Positions 27,173-35,929 are shown, counted from the stretch's first letter. The stretch is DNA of 64,000 bases from Kuafuiihalomonas sp039024635 (GCA_039024635.1 JBCCQA010000001.1:248001-312000); one strand, 5' to 3'. Notes: generated from the letters alone by a model not told the origin. Program-made: numbers and translations.

Positions 27173-29556
27173 TGGCCAGCCTGACCCTCCTCCTTGCGAC
27201 CGCATCCGATCCTGCCACCCTAAAGTTCGAACTGGAGCGACTTCGGTCGACTCAGCGGGTGCTCTACGTGGCCGCCCATCCGGACGACGAGAACACTCGG
27301 CTCCTTGCCTATCTCACCGGAGGACGAGGCATCGAGGCTGCCTACTTGTCTTTGACGCGGGGTGGTGGCGGCCAGAACGTAATCGGTGACGAGCAAGGTG
27401 GGTTGCTGAGCGTTCTTCGCACCGAGGAGCTGTTGGCGGCGCGTCGTATCGACGGAGCTCGTCAGTTCTTCACCCGCGCCCGAGACTTCGGCTACTCGAA
27501 GACTTCGGAGGAGACGCTTAGAATCTGGAGCGAGCGCCAGGTCGTGGCCGACGCGGTCCGCGTCGTTCGCGGCTTTCGTCCTGACGTCATCATCACGCGT
27601 TTTCGGCCCAAGGGCCGAACCCACGGACACCACCTAGCCTCGGCCCGGATAGCCCAGCTCGCCTTCGAGCTGGCGGCGGACCCCAGTTACGGCGAGACTG
27701 CGCTTCCTCCTTGGAAGGCCACTCGGATCCTGGTGAATGTGCCGCGGTGGCGTAACGACGACGACGTAGGCGACTTCGCCCTCGACGTATCCGGATGGTC
27801 CGCTCTTCGGGGCCAGAGTCACCCCGAAGTGGCCGCGCTGAGTCGCTCCATGCACCGAAGCCAGGCCTTCGGTTCGGCGCCGCGACGAGGCCCCCAGCTG
27901 GAGTACTTCGAGCACACATTCGGCGAGAGGGCCGAGAAGGATCCGCTCGAAGGGGTGCCGGCTGGGTGGGCCCGCTTCGAAGGGGGTGAGCAGGTCGATG
28001 CAGCCCTGGCGGCGGCCTCGGCGGCCCTCGGCTTCGAGCCTTCGGAAGCCTTGCCCGAGCTCATGGTCGCCCGAGCAGCTCTGAACGAACTCAATGTCGA
28101 GCTGCCTCGCGTGCGGGATGGACTGGGAGCCCTGGACGAGATCATCATTTCGGCCCTTGGCGCCTGGGTTCGGGTCGAGGCGCCCTCTCGGGTCTTGACC
28201 GGAGGAAGCACGGTCCCCCTCGTCCTGCGTGTCCTTCAGCATCGAGGTCCTGAACTGCAGGTGACCGCGGTGCAAGCGGGTGGTCGCCGCGAGCTGCTCG
28301 AAGCGCCTATCCTCGCCCTTGGCGAAGCCTTCGAATACGGCTTCGAGCGAAGCTTCGCCGCAGGCGACGGCGTACCGGCCTGGCTCTTGGAGCCCGAGAC
28401 GTCTGGGAGCTACCGGCTCTCAGAGTCGGCGGACCCCAACCTAGCTGAGGATCCCCTGACGGCGAGCATCGAGCTTGCGATTCGAGGTGAGCGCCTCAAG
28501 GTCCGGCGACCCGTGGTGTATCCGTGGGTCGACCGGACTTTTGGCGAACGCGAAGATCCCGTCGCGGCCCTTCCCACCGTGGTGGCGCAGCCGAGCTCCG
28601 AAGTGGTGTGGGCCCGAGGGTCGGCTACCGTGGAGTGGACGGTGGGGCGGACCGGGGCCGAACTCCAGACTCGGGTTCAGGTCGACGCTCCTTCGGGCTG
28701 GGCCGTCAGTCCCGGCTTTCGGGACGTCGACCTCCAAGATGCGGAGCAGGCGCGCGTCCGCTTCACCATCCGTCCACCCGAGGGCGCCGAGCCGAGCGAT
28801 CTTCAGCTAGTGACGAGCACGGGCGAGTCTCTCTTTGCCCGGCGGACCCTGGCCTATCCCCACATTCGACCAAGGACCATTCTCCAGCCCTCGACTGTGC
28901 GCGTCGCGCCGGTGGAGGTGGAGCGGGTCAAGGCCCGGGTGGGCTACCTCATGGGTTCGGGGGACCGGGTGCCCCAGGCCCTGAAGGGTCTGGGCGTGGA
29001 GGTGGCCATTCTCGACGACGAGATGCTGCGCCGACGTAGATTCGACGGCCTGGACGTCATCATCCTTGGCGTCCGCGCCCATAACGTCCGATCCGAGGTC
29101 ACCGCGGCGGAACCTGCACTCTTTGACTGGGTGAAGAAGGGTGGACGGCTCATCGTCCAGTACAACACCAACAGCTGGTACTCGAAGCTCGAAGCCCAGC
29201 TCGGGCCCAAGTCGATCGGCGTCGATCGCACTCGGGTCACCAACGAGGAGTCGCCCGTCCGTATCCTAGAGCCGGAGCATCCCTTCCTGGCCTCGCCGCA
29301 CCGCATCGGTCCCCCGGATTTCCGAGGATGGGTGCAGGAGAGAGGCCTCTACTTCGCCCACGAGTGGGACGAGGCGTGGACACCCCTGCTTGAGCTCGAA
29401 GATCCCCAGGAGTCACCGACCCAAGGCAGTCTGCTCGTTCTTCGGCATGGCAAGGGCCACGTCGTCTTCACCGGTCTGTCCTTCTTCAGACAGCTCCCGG
29501 CCGGTGTTCCCGGCGCGGCCCGGCTCTTTTTGAACCTGCTCGGAGCCCGGACGTGA
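27169..29556 (+). CDS. Large PIG-L deacetylase with ThuA-like C-terminal domain
   Basis: The 795-aa protein starts MMASLTLLLATASDPATL, a short hydrophobic leader compatible with export. Residues ~25-260 are a PIG-L/LmbE deacetylase: VAAHPDDENTRLLAYL and GRTHGHHLASARIAQLAF give the zinc ligands. The middle (~380-590) is beta-sandwich-like. The C-terminus (~590-795) resembles a ThuA/glutamine-amidotransferase-like fold (DGLDVIILGVRAHN, LFDWVKKGGRLIVQYN, GHVVFTGLSFFRQLP). Chained to bshA by ATGA. The PIG-L family includes the mycothiol S-conjugate amidase and BshB2, so a role in deacylating a bacillithiol-related sugar is plausible but unproven. Confidence 0.8.
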   Translation: MMASLTLLLATASDPATLKFELERLRSTQRVLYVAAHPDDENTRLLAYLTGGRGIEAAYLSLTRGGGGQNVIGDEQGGLLSVLRTEELLAARRIDGARQFFTRARDFGYSKTSEETLRIWSERQVVADAVRVVRGFRPDVIITRFRPKGRTHGHHLASARIAQLAFELAADPSYGETALPPWKATRILVNVPRWRNDDDVGDFALDVSGWSALRGQSHPEVAALSRSMHRSQAFGSAPRRGPQLEYFEHTFGERAEKDPLEGVPAGWARFEGGEQVDAALAAASAALGFEPSEALPELMVARAALNELNVELPRVRDGLGALDEIIISALGAWVRVEAPSRVLTGGSTVPLVLRVLQHRGPELQVTAVQAGGRRELLEAPILALGEAFEYGFERSFAAGDGVPAWLLEPETSGSYRLSESADPNLAEDPLTASIELAIRGERLKVRRPVVYPWVDRTFGEREDPVAALPTVVAQPSSEVVWARGSATVEWTVGRTGAELQTRVQVDAPSGWAVSPGFRDVDLQDAEQARVRFTIRPPEGAEPSDLQLVTSTGESLFARRTLAYPHIRPRTILQPSTVRVAPVEVERVKARVGYLMGSGDRVPQALKGLGVEVAILDDEMLRRRRFDGLDVIILGVRAHNVRSEVTAAEPALFDWVKKGGRLIVQYNTNSWYSKLEAQLGPKSIGVDRTRVTNEESPVRILEPEHPFLASPHRIGPPDFRGWVQERGLYFAHEWDEAWTPLLELEDPQESPTQGSLLVLRHGKGHVVFTGLSFFRQLPAGVPGAARLFLNLLGART

Positions 29557-29693
29557 GCTCGGAGCCATCCCGGGAGGAGAGGGACGACTCCCCTCCGATC
29601 ATGGGAAGCTGGAACGGACTGTACGCGGTCGTCCTCGGATTCCTCTTCCTTCAGGTGCTCATGTACTGGGCCCTCAGCGTGTGGGCTTCGTGA
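29553..29693 (+). CDS. 46-aa single-span membrane protein
   Basis: A short frame sits exactly between the deacetylase and the symporter: GTG at 29553 overlaps the deacetylase stop by 4 nt, and its own stop overlaps the symporter GTG by 4 nt. The product has a charged N-terminal arm (SSEPSREERDDSP) and one hydrophobic helix (LYAVVLGFLFLQVLMYWAL). Size, single span and tight coupling suggest a small accessory subunit of the symporter, as other SSS transporters have. That role is inference; the family is not recognised. Confidence 0.75.
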   Translation: MSSEPSREERDDSPPIMGSWNGLYAVVLGFLFLQVLMYWALSVWAS

Positions 29694-31375
29694 ACGTCCT
29701 CGATTGGGCGGTCCTCGCCGTCACCCTGGCCACCATCGTCGCCTATGGCGTCTTGAAGACCCGCGGCGTCAAAACGACGGCGGGCTTTCTGAAGGGTGAC
29801 AAGGATCTGCGCTGGCCGACCATCGGTCTTTCGGTCATGGCCACCCAGGCTAGCGCCATCACCTTTCTCAGTACCCCTGGACAGGCCTACGACGACGGCA
29901 TGCGCTTCGTGCAGTTCTACTTCGGGCTGCCCTTGGCGATGGTGCTCATCTCCGCCGTCGCCATTCCCATCTACCATCGACTTCAGGTCTTCACGGCCTA
30001 CGAGTATTTGGAGCGGCGATTCGACGTTCGGGTCCGGGTGCTGGGCGCGCTGCTCTTTCTCGTCCAGCGTGGCCTCGCGGCGGGCATCACGATCTATGCC
30101 CCCGCCATCGTCCTGTCGACTCTGCTCGGTTGGCGACTCGACCTCACCAACTTGGTGATCGGGATTGCGGTCATCATCTATACCGTCTCAGGCGGCACCA
30201 AGGCGGTCAGCCAGACTCAGAAGCAGCAGATGATCGTGATCATGACCGGCATGGTCCTAGCCGCGGTCGTTCTCTTCATGCGGCTTCCGGAGGCAGTGGG
30301 TTTGGGCGACGTGGCGCGGATCGCGGGCGCCACCGGCCGAATGGAAGTGGTCGACTTCTCTTTCGACTTCGAAGATCGCTACAACTTTTGGTCCGGGCTG
30401 ACGGGGGGCTTCTTCTTGGCTCTGTCCTACTTCGGCACTGACCAGAGCCAGGTGCAGCGCTACCTTTCGGGCCGATCGGTGACCGAGATGCGGCTCGGTC
30501 TCCTTTTCAACGGGATTGCCAAGATTCCGATGCAGTTCTTCATTCTCGGCGTCGGGATCTTGGTCTTCGTACTCCACGTCTTCGAACCCGCGCCGGCCTT
30601 CTTCAACGAGCCGGCCTGGGCGCGAGCCCGAGCCGAAAGCCCGGTGGCGGTCGAAGGCTTGGAGAGCGAGCTGGCCGAAGTCCAGGCCCTTCGTTCGCGC
30701 GCCGCTCTGGCCTTTGTCGAAGCTGATGGCGACCCAGCCGGCGCTCGAGCCGACTTCGAGGCCGCCGACGCTCGTTACCAAGGCCTGCGAAGAAACGCTC
30801 GAAGCCTGGTCGCAAACAGCGCCCCCGACGCCGAGACCGAGGACGGAGACTACGTCTTCATCTCGGTCGTAGTAGAGCTACTGCCCCACGGCCTGATTGG
30901 ACTTCTGATCGCCGTCATCCTCTCCGCCGCCATGTCTTCCACTGCCAGCGAGCTGAGCGCCTTGGGATCGACGACCACCATCGATCTCTATCGACGGCTC
31001 GTGAACCCGTCTGCCGATGACGCGACGACGCTCCTCGCCTCCAAAGCCTTCACCGTCTTCTGGGGCCTAGTGGCGCTGGCCTTTGCAACGTTTGCCAGTC
31101 TTCTCGACAACCTCATCGAGGCCGTGAACATCCTGGGCTCCCTCTTCTACGGGACGGTCCTCGGACTGTTCATCGTGGGCTTCGGTCTTCGCCGCATCGG
31201 CCCTGGACCGACCTTCTACGCCGCCCTGGTGGGTGAGGCCCTGGTCATCGCGGCCTTCTTCTTCACCGAGCTCGGCTTCCTCTGGTTCAACGTCCTGGGC
31301 TGCGGCGTTACAGTTGGCCTCGCCCTCGTCTTTCATCTCGCCGGACGCCTGAGTCTACGCCCCACGGAAGGCTGA
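29690..31375 (+). CDS. Sodium:solute symporter (SSS family)
   Basis: About 561 aa from GTG 29690; GTG 29681 would also read, but 29690 gives the same 4-nt GTGA overlap as the rest of the operon. Family marks: DKDLRWPTIGLSVMATQASAITFLSTPGQAYDDG, read in two parts as the substrate/Na site region, then TVSGGTKAVSQTQKQQ and YFGTDQSQVQRYLSGRS. About 13 helices are seen. A hydrophilic insert of ~80 residues (FNEPAWARAR to DAETEDGDY) lies between the helices near 300 and 400. The substrate is unknown; the operon suggests a bacillithiol-related sugar or amino acid. Confidence 0.92.
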   Translation: MNVLDWAVLAVTLATIVAYGVLKTRGVKTTAGFLKGDKDLRWPTIGLSVMATQASAITFLSTPGQAYDDGMRFVQFYFGLPLAMVLISAVAIPIYHRLQVFTAYEYLERRFDVRVRVLGALLFLVQRGLAAGITIYAPAIVLSTLLGWRLDLTNLVIGIAVIIYTVSGGTKAVSQTQKQQMIVIMTGMVLAAVVLFMRLPEAVGLGDVARIAGATGRMEVVDFSFDFEDRYNFWSGLTGGFFLALSYFGTDQSQVQRYLSGRSVTEMRLGLLFNGIAKIPMQFFILGVGILVFVLHVFEPAPAFFNEPAWARARAESPVAVEGLESELAEVQALRSRAALAFVEADGDPAGARADFEAADARYQGLRRNARSLVANSAPDAETEDGDYVFISVVVELLPHGLIGLLIAVILSAAMSSTASELSALGSTTTIDLYRRLVNPSADDATTLLASKAFTVFWGLVALAFATFASLLDNLIEAVNILGSLFYGTVLGLFIVGFGLRRIGPGPTFYAALVGEALVIAAFFFTELGFLWFNVLGCGVTVGLALVFHLAGRLSLRPTEG

Positions 31376-31454
31376 GCGACCTCAGCGACGATCGAGGTCC
31401 AGGGTCGCAGCGCCTCATGGGCGCTCCACTCCGACAGCTCGAGGGGCCTTCTGA

Positions 31455-32576
31455 CTAAGGGGTGCGGAGGGCTTGGAGAGCCTGGGAGCAGGCGTCCCGG
31501 AGCGCAGCGCTCAGGGGGTCGGACTCTAGGCTGGCGTCCATGGTCTCGCGGATTGCGTCGGCCGCGTCTTTTTGGGCGAGGCGGCCCAGGGCTCGGACCA
31601 CTTCGATTCGGACCGCGGTGTCTTCATCGTCCAGACGAGGGGTAAGGGCGGGACCGGCGTTTGGGATGCCGAGCAGGCCCAAGCTCTCGGCGGCACGGCA
31701 GCGGACCTCCGACAGGCGATCGTCGAGAAGAAAGATGAGGGACTCGAGGAGGTGCTCATCGCCCCGCTCGACGAGCAGGGTCATGGCGTAGGCTGCGTTG
31801 CGCCGAATGGCGTCGTGGCCATCGGTCAGGGCGACCTGAATTCGCTCCTTCGCACCTCGATCGCGCAGGGTCCCCAAAGCTCGGATGGCGGCAGCCTTCA
31901 CCTCTGGGGACCGGAACTCGAGCTGCCGGCGAAGTATGGGCAAGGCGCGCGGGTCGCAGGACAGCGTCAGCTTGTCGATGAGCTGCACCCGGCCTTGGAT
32001 TGACTCTCGTCGCTCGATCTCTTCCGCCTCCAGCTGAAGTCGGGTCCATGCACCCTCGATGGCCTGCTGCATGCCCGCACTCGCGTGGCGCATCCACGAT
32101 GCCTTGACGGTCATGGGCATGACGTCGAGCACGCCACCCCGAAGGAAGAAGCCTCCTCGCGAGTAGCCGTCGGCGACGACCGCCATCAGGTGGGTGAGAC
32201 TCTCGTACTCAAGCACGCCCTTGGTGGATCCGTCGACGACGCGCGCGATAGCCGATCGTTGATCCTTCCCGTCGAGGTAGATCACCAGGTCAGCCGAGTC
32301 GCCCTGTCGAAACAGCGGCAGCGCCGCGTACTCGAGCTGCAGGGTTTGGGCTCGCTGCAAGGCGTTCTTCAGAGAATACCAGCGGTTCCCCGGCAAGAGG
32401 TCGGCGCCGCCGTCGCGCCAGGCGTAGAGCGCTCGAAGCTCAGGAAGAAAGGGTCCGGGTGCTTGGCTCTCGAGGGCGTTCTGCCGGGCGGCGCGAAGGC
32501 CCGGAGAAAGCGCCTGAAGATGGGGAAAGTCGCCTTGCCGGATGATGGCGTTCATCCGGTCCAGACACTCGAACAT
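31455..32576 (-). CDS. SUKH-like domain fused to HEAT repeats
   Basis: The 373-aa cytoplasmic protein begins MFECLDRMNAIIRQ (ATG 32576, with AAGG before it; a GTG 18 nt upstream is possible). Residues ~30-165 look like a SMI1/KNR4 (SUKH) domain: LPELRALYAWRDGG, W-SLKNAL, LPLFRQGDSADLVIYLDG and a final YESLTHLMAVVADGY. Residues ~200-370 are about five HEAT repeats (VKAAAIRALGTLRD, IRRNAAYAMTLLV, VRCRAAESLGLLG, VRIEVVRALGRLA). SUKH proteins are often immunity factors in toxin systems; no toxin is adjacent, so a scaffold role is equally likely. Confidence 0.75.
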   Translation of the reverse strand: MFECLDRMNAIIRQGDFPHLQALSPGLRAARQNALESQAPGPFLPELRALYAWRDGGADLLPGNRWYSLKNALQRAQTLQLEYAALPLFRQGDSADLVIYLDGKDQRSAIARVVDGSTKGVLEYESLTHLMAVVADGYSRGGFFLRGGVLDVMPMTVKASWMRHASAGMQQAIEGAWTRLQLEAEEIERRESIQGRVQLIDKLTLSCDPRALPILRRQLEFRSPEVKAAAIRALGTLRDRGAKERIQVALTDGHDAIRRNAAYAMTLLVERGDEHLLESLIFLLDDRLSEVRCRAAESLGLLGIPNAGPALTPRLDDEDTAVRIEVVRALGRLAQKDAADAIRETMDASLESDPLSAALRDACSQALQALRTP

Positions 32577-32639
32577 CGTCGGGCCTTGCGACACTCGGAC
32601 AACTTGACCGAACCCCTCCGCCCGTCAATGCCTCTTCTT

Positions 32640-33134
32640 TCACTGCGAGGTCTTGGGCACCCGTGCGAAGCGCTGAACTTTCAGGTCTTCGCCACCCGGC
32701 TCCGGGAAGTTCTGAATCGGCCCCGCTTCGAAGGCTGGGTCGAGCTCCGGAAAATACACGACCTCGTCTTCTGGCCTGAGCTCCAGCTCATCCGGAACCC
32801 AAGTGACGTCGATGACATCGGTCTCGGACATGGCGGATTCGTAAATCTGGCGGCCCCCTATGAACCAAAGGTCCCCTGCTGCGGCTTCCACGGCCTTCTC
32901 GAAGTCGGCAAAAATCTCGACGCCATCGACTGGGCCCAAGCTTCGGCTCACGACCAGGTTACGACGCTTGGGCAGAGGTCGTCCGATGGACTCGAAGGTC
33001 TTGCGCCCCATCAGCACCGTGCCTCCCGAAGTGAGGCGCTTGAAGCGGCGCAGATCTGCGGAGTGATGCCAGGGCAGCTGGCCGTTCACCCCCATGATCC
33101 GGTTTCGGTCGAGGGCTACGATCATCCCTCGCAT
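32640..33134 (-). CDS. folA: Dihydrofolate reductase
   Basis: The 164-aa enzyme reduces dihydrofolate to tetrahydrofolate with NADPH. Motifs: MIVALDRNRIMGVNGQLPWH, DLRRFKRLT, LMGRKTFESIGRPLPKRRN and WFIGGRQIYESAM. The start is the ATG at 33134, whose codon shares one base with the thyA stop (TGATG). A longer upstream frame runs inside thyA and is not used. thyA makes dihydrofolate and this enzyme recycles it, the classic pair. Confidence 0.96.
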   Translation of the reverse strand: MRGMIVALDRNRIMGVNGQLPWHHSADLRRFKRLTSGGTVLMGRKTFESIGRPLPKRRNLVVSRSLGPVDGVEIFADFEKAVEAAAGDLWFIGGRQIYESAMSETDVIDVTWVPDELELRPEDEVVYFPELDPAFEAGPIQNFPEPGGEDLKVQRFARVPKTSQ

Positions 33135-34006
33135 CAGACCGCGACCTTGAACTTGAGCGCAGGATGGGGGTCGTAGCCGTCGAGCCGGAAGGTGCTCAAA
33201 AGGGTTTCGGTGTCGGCTTCGTACAGAGCCTCGACGTCGGACAGATCCTTCACGCTTGGATCGATGCTGAGCTGGGGAAGCGGGCGGGAGGAACGCTCGA
33301 GCTGGGTCCTCAGGCCTGGCACGTGGTCGTGCTCGGCCATCGAGCCGTCCGGCTTGGCCGTATAGATGTGGGCATCGACGAGGGTGTGGGCAAAGATCCC
33401 GGCCCTCATGTCGGTCCAGCGCGCGAAGAGACTGAGCAGAAATGCGTAGCCCGCGATGTTGTAGGGCACTCCTAAGGCGACGTCGGCGCTTCGCTGGGTC
33501 AAGTGGAGGTTCAGAACGGGCAGGCCGGCCTCGTCGTATTGGACGTTGAGGATCCAAAGGAGGTGGCAGGGGGGAAGGGCTGAGTGCAGGGCGTTGTGGG
33601 GGGCCCAGGCCGAGATGACCAGCCTTCGACTGCCGGGGTTGCGGCGGAGTTCCTGAAGAACGGTCCGGACCTGGTCCACGAAGTGCTCGCCTTCAGGAGC
33701 CGGGAAATGACGCCAGAAGTTCCCGTAGGCGCTGGGCACCCTGCCGTCCTCGCCAGCCCAGGGGTCCCAGAACTTGCAGCCGTGACGTCGAAGCATGGCA
33801 ATGTCCCGCTGCCCCGAGAGGAACCAGAGGTTTTCGACCACGATGTTCTTCCAGCTGATCTCCTTGGTGGTGAGCAAGGGAAAGCCCTCGCGAAGATCGA
33901 CGGTGTAGTTGATGTTGAAGGCGGACAGTGTATCGACCCCCGTTCGGTTCGGCTTCCGCGATCCCCGTTCCAGTACTTCTCGAACGACCGAATGGTAGGC
34001 TTCCAC
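33134..34006 (-). CDS. thyA: Thymidylate synthase
   Basis: The 290-aa enzyme methylates dUMP to dTMP with methylene-tetrahydrofolate. Visible motifs are GSRKPNRTGVDTLS at the N-terminus, FPLLTTKEISWKNIVVENLWFLSGQ, the catalytic Cys in ALPPCHLLW, and LTQRSADVALGVPYNIAGYAFL. Full ThyA length. It is upstream of folA with a 1-nt overlap, so both are made from one message. Confidence 0.97.
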   Translation of the reverse strand: MEAYHSVVREVLERGSRKPNRTGVDTLSAFNINYTVDLREGFPLLTTKEISWKNIVVENLWFLSGQRDIAMLRRHGCKFWDPWAGEDGRVPSAYGNFWRHFPAPEGEHFVDQVRTVLQELRRNPGSRRLVISAWAPHNALHSALPPCHLLWILNVQYDEAGLPVLNLHLTQRSADVALGVPYNIAGYAFLLSLFARWTDMRAGIFAHTLVDAHIYTAKPDGSMAEHDHVPGLRTQLERSSRPLPQLSIDPSVKDLSDVEALYEADTETLLSTFRLDGYDPHPALKFKVAV

Positions 34007-34091
34007 GTCGACGGACGCTCGGCCGCTCGTCGGCGTCGGTCAAGGCATCGAGGGGATTGGCGGCTTGCATCGGGCCCAGTAGCCTCCGCTC

Positions 34092-35018
34092 GTGCTCCGA
34101 ACCATCGTCGTCGGCATTGATTTCTCCAAGGCGACCCCGGTGGCCCTCGAGGCCGTGGGTCGGATAGCGGAGGCCTACGAGGCAAAGCGCGTTCACTTGG
34201 TCCACGTTCTTCCCCTTCCCGACGGCATTGTACCGATCCCGAAGGAGGTCTCGGAGAGCGCACGGGCTCGGGCTCGAGACCGCCTGGCCACCCTCGAACT
34301 GGACAACGTGCACCCCGTGACCAGGGAAATTCGAAGCGGCATCCCCGCCCGCGAGTTAGTCGCTGCAGCGGAGCAGGTCGGGGCGGACGTCATCGTCGTC
34401 GCGGGTCGGGGTCACGGGGTCCTGGCCGAGATGTTTTTGGGCTCGGTGGCGAGCAGCCTCATCCGGGTCGCAAGCTGTCCGGTCCTGGTGGTCCACGGGC
34501 CCGTCGACGCCCAATTCGAGCGTATCGTAGCCGCGGTCGATCTTTCGCCGGTCTCCCTGAACGTCCTCGACTCGGCTTTCCGCCTTGGGGCACCCCAGAG
34601 CTCAGGCAAGCCGGGGTCCCGGGTTCAAGTCCTCTCCCTGTACGAACACCCCTTCTTGTCCTCGTCAAAGGACGCCTTGCTACCCCGGGCCGTGACGCCA
34701 GAAGAGGTCGAAGCCTTGGGTGAGACCCATCGCCAACACGTCGTGGAGTTGGTGGGCCGGGTGCCGACCCACGGGGTCGAAGTCGATGTGGAGGTCATGA
34801 GCAAGGCCCCCGCCGCGAACGTGATCATCGATGTGGCCTCTATGGTCGGGGCTCAGCTGATAGTGCTCGGCACCAGCGGCCAGGGCGCTTGGCACCGGAT
34901 GATTCTGGGCTCGACCGCCAACTACGTGCTCAACCGAGCGCCTTGCCCGGTGCTGGTCGTGCCTCACGAGGTTCGGGAACGAACGACCCAAGACCTCCCG
35001 GCGCCGATGCTGGTCTGA
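34092..35018 (+). CDS. Tandem universal stress protein (two UspA domains)
   Basis: The 308-aa protein has two Usp domains, ~1-140 and ~145-300. Each begins with a typical strand (TIVVGIDFSKATPVAL; RIVAAVDLSPVSLNVL) and carries the ATP-binding G-x2-G-x9-GS signature (GRGHGVLAEMFLGS; GTSGQGAWHRMILGS) followed by a PVLVV end strand. Start is GTG. The 3' end overlaps the convergent hydrolase gene by 89 bp. Usp proteins help survive stress; the exact role here is unknown. Confidence 0.92.
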   Translation: MLRTIVVGIDFSKATPVALEAVGRIAEAYEAKRVHLVHVLPLPDGIVPIPKEVSESARARARDRLATLELDNVHPVTREIRSGIPARELVAAAEQVGADVIVVAGRGHGVLAEMFLGSVASSLIRVASCPVLVVHGPVDAQFERIVAAVDLSPVSLNVLDSAFRLGAPQSSGKPGSRVQVLSLYEHPFLSSSKDALLPRAVTPEEVEALGETHRQHVVELVGRVPTHGVEVDVEVMSKAPAANVIIDVASMVGAQLIVLGTSGQGAWHRMILGSTANYVLNRAPCPVLVVPHEVRERTTQDLPAPMLV

Positions 35019-35904
35019 GCTGGGTGGCTTCGAGGGCTTTCAAGAACTGTACGATGAGCTGGGCCAGCGGTTTCGGATGCTCGAGCTGAGGACTATGTCC
35101 GAATTCGGGGGGCTGCCGGATCACCGCATGGCTCGGCAGGTGGGCGAGGAAGAAGTCTCGGGAGGCCGGGGGCAAAATATCATCTTGGCCCCCCCATACG
35201 AAGAGGGTGGGGCAGCGAAGGCCGGAGAGCTCCTCGGGCCGAAGGAGAATGGAAGTGTCCAGACTTCCGATCAGCGATCGGAACTGGGGTCGGCCCATGT
35301 GGCGCATCAGGAAACGGGCTATGAGCCGGCGTAGGGGGGGACGTTTGGCAAAGAGCCGATCCAGGAAGTCGATGGCGTCGGCCATGTTCTCCATCTCGAA
35401 GAGGCTCCGGAGCTCGTCCAGTTCCTCTGGGGCCATGGCCGCGCCCCCCGGCGAGACCAGGACCAGACTTTCGACCCGCTCCGGTCGAAAGTTGGCGTAG
35501 CGGATGGCCGCAAAGCCTCCCATCGAGTTTCCGATGATCGAAGCTCGGGCTCCGTAAGGGAGCAGCGTATCCAGAGCCTCGACGAGACCGTCTCTGAGGG
35601 CTGCGTAGTCCACCTGGCGCCGGGGCACTTCACTGAGTCCGTGGGCGGGCAGGTCGATGGCGACCAGCCGCTGGAAGGAACCGGTCAAGCGACTCATCAG
35701 GCGGCCGAACTGCGCGCCGGAAGCCGAAAACCCGTGAAGAAAGACGCCGATGGGCAGGGCACCCTGGCCGCGACCCTCGTAGGCGTGGATTCGGCCGAAC
35801 GAGGTCGGGACCATCCGGCTGCGAAAGCCCCGCCGAGCCATGGCGAAGCGCTGCACTTTCGCGAACAACGAGGAGAGGCTCGACGACGCAGCGCGTAAAG
35901 GCAA
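34930..35904 (-). CDS. Alpha/beta hydrolase
   Basis: The 324-aa protein has the oxyanion segment FLHGFSASGAQF, the nucleophile elbow GNSMGG, the acid GGQDDILPP and the His in EFGHSPQLEHP. These give a complete Ser-Asp-His triad of the esterase/lipase type. TTG at 35904 is the longest start; ATG at 35841 is an alternative. The last ~30 codons run antisense into the Usp gene and look unconstrained. Substrate unknown. Confidence 0.88.
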   Translation of the reverse strand: MPLRAASSSLSSLFAKVQRFAMARRGFRSRMVPTSFGRIHAYEGRGQGALPIGVFLHGFSASGAQFGRLMSRLTGSFQRLVAIDLPAHGLSEVPRRQVDYAALRDGLVEALDTLLPYGARASIIGNSMGGFAAIRYANFRPERVESLVLVSPGGAAMAPEELDELRSLFEMENMADAIDFLDRLFAKRPPLRRLIARFLMRHMGRPQFRSLIGSLDTSILLRPEELSGLRCPTLFVWGGQDDILPPASRDFFLAHLPSHAVIRQPPEFGHSPQLEHPKPLAQLIVQFLKALEATQLRPASAPGGLGSFVPEPREARPAPGKALG

Positions 35905-35929
35905 GCGCCGTCGAGCCAGGGGCCGACGT

